Below, piece after piece: positions 62,149-64,000 of a stretch of 64,000 nucleotides of DNA. Under the pieces are notes generated by a model. That model had not been told where the DNA came from, ran no database searches, and saw only the letters and a list, made by a program, of their open reading frames with translations. Made by a program: the position numbers and the translations under genes. Source of the stretch: Acidobacteriota bacterium (GTDB lineage: Bacteria; Acidobacteriota; Terriglobia; Acidiferrales; UBA7541). The DNA is taken from the NCBI GenBank assembly GCA_013289835.1, contig JABCZG010000006.1, positions 1 to 64,000 of the forward strand, in the 5' to 3' direction. Position 1 is the stretch's first letter. Every line of letters starts with the position of its first letter.

Positions 62149-64000
62149 ATGAATGACGTCTACCAATCGATGCAAACCAAGTCTGAACTGTTTCCGAGTT
62201 CACCACGCGGTTCGCGCCGTTTTCTACGGACTGCAGTTTCCCTTTGCTCCTTGGCATTCCTTGCCGCGGTGTCCGTTTCGGCGCAAACCCGCAAAATCGA
62301 ATTGAGCGACCTCGCCAAAATCACTTCCGCTTCCGATCCGCAAATCTCTCTCGACGGAAAGTCCATCGTCTTCGTGGTTTCCCACCCGAACATCGAGCAA
62401 GACCGCAGCGATCGCGAACTCGTCCTCATGGATATTGCTTCCGGCGCACAAAGAATCCTCACCTACGACCGCAAGGGTGTTGGCTCGCCACGCTGGTCTC
62501 CCAATGGGGACCGCCTCGCCTTTGTCGCCGTGGAAGGCACCGCCAAGGACGCCAAACCTCAAGTTTTTGTTTTGCCCATGACTGGCGGCGAAGCTCACAA
62601 ACTCACCGACGCGCCCGAGGGCATCGAACAATTTGCCTGGCGCCCCAACGGTCAGGACATCGCCTACGTCACCTCCGACGAGCCCGAGAATAAAAAAGAA
62701 ATCGAGAAGCATCACGACGCCTTCGAGGTTGGCGACAATGATTACCTCGCCACCGAAGCCGCTCTGCCTTCCCACCTCTGGCTCATCGCCGCCGACGGCG
62801 GAAAGCCCAAGCGCCTCACCTCCGGCGCCTGGAGTCTCCCGAAGAGTGCGCCTCCCAGTTCCCCCGCGTCGCCCATCTCCTGGTCTCCCGATGGCAAGTG
62901 GCTTCTCTTCACCCGCCAGGAACATCCGCATCAAGGCGACTCCGACCTGACGACCTTGCAAGTCCTCAACGTCGAGACCGGCGAAATCCGCAAACTTACG
63001 AAACACGAAAAGTTCGAGAGCTTCGCCCTCTTCTCGCCCGACGGCTCCCGCGTCGCCTATTGGTATCCGCTCGACGGCGACCCCAACAATCAAATCGAAA
63101 TTTTTGTCACACCGACCACCGGCGGCGACGGCTCCGACGCCACTCGCTCCATCGACCGCGACATCCAGCGCGTCATCTGGATGCCCGACGGCAATTCACT
63201 CCTGGTCGGCGGCCACGACGGCACGACAACTTCGCTTTGGTTGCAGCCGCTGAGCGGCTCCCCGAAAAAACTTTCCCTCGGCGACATCAGCCCTTCGTGG
63301 GCCTTTTGGGTAGACGCTTTCGTCGGCCGCAAGGGTGAAATTGCTTTCACCGGCAGCACGCCCTCGCACCCCTCCGAGCTGTACTACATGGCCTCCACGA
63401 GCGACACTCCCAGGCGACTCACGAATTTCAACGATGGAATCGCTGCGCTCGCGCTAGGAAAATCCGAAAAGATCGAGTGGAAAGGTCCCGACAATTTCCA
63501 CGAAGACGGCGTCCTCGTCTATCCTCCGGATTTCCAGAAAGGCAAAAAATATCCGCTGGTCCTGATCATCCATGGCGGCCCGCAAGCCTCCACCACCACG
63601 CAATTCAGTCTTCTTCCGCAGGTGATGGCCACTCACGGCTACGTGGTCTTCGAACCCAACTATCGCGGCAGCGACAATCTCGGAAACGCCTATCAGCGCG
63701 CCATCTGGAATGACGCCGGCGACGGCCCCGGCCGCGACGTTATCGCGGGGATTGACGCCGTCAAAAAACTCGGCTTCGTGGATGAATCGAAAATCGCCGT
63801 GACCGGCTGGTCCTACGGCGGCTACATGACTTCCTGGCTCATCGGCCACTATCAAATCTGGAAGGCCGCCGTCGCCGGCGCCCCCGTCACCGACATGTAT
63901 GACGAATACAACCTCTCCGACGGCAACGCCGGCGATCGTTACACCTTCAAAGGTTCGCCCTACGTCGGAGATAACTTGAAGGACTATCGCGCGCAATCGC
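62149..64000 (+). CDS. S9-family prolyl oligopeptidase, 3' truncated by window edge
   Basis: 617 residues visible, running off the window. AAGGAG lies 7 nt before the ATG. The N-terminus is a long signal sequence (FLRTAVSLCSLAFLAAVSVSAQ, about residues 25-47). Residues about 50-420 form a WD40-like/DPP6-type propeller (SLDGKSIVFVVSHPN, WSPNGDRLAFVA, FSPDGSRVAYW). The catalytic alpha/beta-hydrolase domain follows with LIIHGGP, EPNYRGSDN and the nucleophile GWSYGGYM (S555); the Asp and His of the triad lie beyond the edge. An extracytoplasmic dipeptidyl or acylaminoacyl peptidase is likely. Confidence 0.92.
   Translation, partial: MNDVYQSMQTKSELFPSSPRGSRRFLRTAVSLCSLAFLAAVSVSAQTRKIELSDLAKITSASDPQISLDGKSIVFVVSHPNIEQDRSDRELVLMDIASGAQRILTYDRKGVGSPRWSPNGDRLAFVAVEGTAKDAKPQVFVLPMTGGEAHKLTDAPEGIEQFAWRPNGQDIAYVTSDEPENKKEIEKHHDAFEVGDNDYLATEAALPSHLWLIAADGGKPKRLTSGAWSLPKSAPPSSPASPISWSPDGKWLLFTRQEHPHQGDSDLTTLQVLNVETGEIRKLTKHEKFESFALFSPDGSRVAYWYPLDGDPNNQIEIFVTPTTGGDGSDATRSIDRDIQRVIWMPDGNSLLVGGHDGTTTSLWLQPLSGSPKKLSLGDISPSWAFWVDAFVGRKGEIAFTGSTPSHPSELYYMASTSDTPRRLTNFNDGIAALALGKSEKIEWKGPDNFHEDGVLVYPPDFQKGKKYPLVLIIHGGPQASTTTQFSLLPQVMATHGYVVFEPNYRGSDNLGNAYQRAIWNDAGDGPGRDVIAGIDAVKKLGFVDESKIAVTGWSYGGYMTSWLIGHYQIWKAAVAGAPVTDMYDEYNLSDGNAGDRYTFKGSPYVGDNLKDYRAQS

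Overview
The window looks like chromosomal DNA of an Acidobacteriota bacterium (Terriglobia or Ca. Acidoferrales-like). This is an inference from moderately high GC, many AGGAGG-type ribosome binding sites, and a gene mix common in that phylum: FecR-domain secreted proteins, an S9 peptidase, DinB proteins, a phosphoesterase/phospholipase C, IPT-plus-propeller lipoproteins and DUF4349 proteins. No tRNA, rRNA, CRISPR array, intact transposon or prophage was recognised. Almost all of it is ordinary single-copy chromosome; the only mobile-element trace is an eroded IS5-like transposase with a TetR remnant near 8.0-8.5 kb.

Layout. 0-8 kb: a truncated unknown gene, small stress/detoxification proteins (DinB, SnoaL-like), an Rrf2 regulator heading two secreted metallo-beta-lactamase-fold hydrolases, then dehydrogenases. 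8-12.8 kb: outer-membrane barrel, cupin plus aminotransferase, secreted phosphoesterase. 12.9-20.7 kb: a sigma-54 activator diverging from a HTH protein coupled to a propeller lipoprotein, followed by two paralogous secreted FecR-domain proteins. 20.7-28 kb: orphan MEMO protein, small envelope proteins, and a plus-strand cluster of methylmalonyl-CoA mutase large subunit, AlkZ-like protein, Maf, VOC-SpoIIE phosphatase and alpha/beta hydrolase, followed by a structured RNA candidate resembling 6S RNA. 28-33.7 kb (minus): repeat protein, then a probable operon pyrD-rlpA-pyrF-selB-tatA. 33.8-35.2 kb: a selenoprotein. 35-45.5 kb: alkaline phosphatase-like protein, pyrR-pyrB-pyrC, thiD, glutamate dehydrogenase, serS, VOC protein. 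45.5-50.3 kb: MarR regulator with a palindromic operator, a terminator-rich gap, and a sigma factor/anti-sigma/DUF4349 set. 50.4-64 kb: glmM, AI-2E-family transporter, S1/P1 nuclease, cytochrome c with an outer-membrane protein, thiE, a large TPR protein, a Tat-exported TIM-barrel protein, rnhB and a truncated S9 peptidase.

The most notable point is the gene at 33855-35186. A redoxin domain is interrupted by one in-frame TGA exactly where the first cysteine of a CxxC motif belongs. A perfect 7-bp hairpin with a GGUC apex follows 14 nt downstream, and selB, the selenocysteine elongation factor, lies 2.4 kb away. Read through, it is a 443-residue secreted protein with a UxxC redoxin domain and a C-terminal DsbD-N-like domain. 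Standard gene calling would split or truncate it.

Second-tier points are the 6S-like RNA with a near-consensus promoter upstream, an anti-sigma factor fused to a pilin-like segment and a DUF4349 domain beside a second DUF4349 protein, a VOC-SpoIIE fusion, paired FecR proteins sharing a surface module, and a 32-residue membrane peptide gene closed by a strong terminator.
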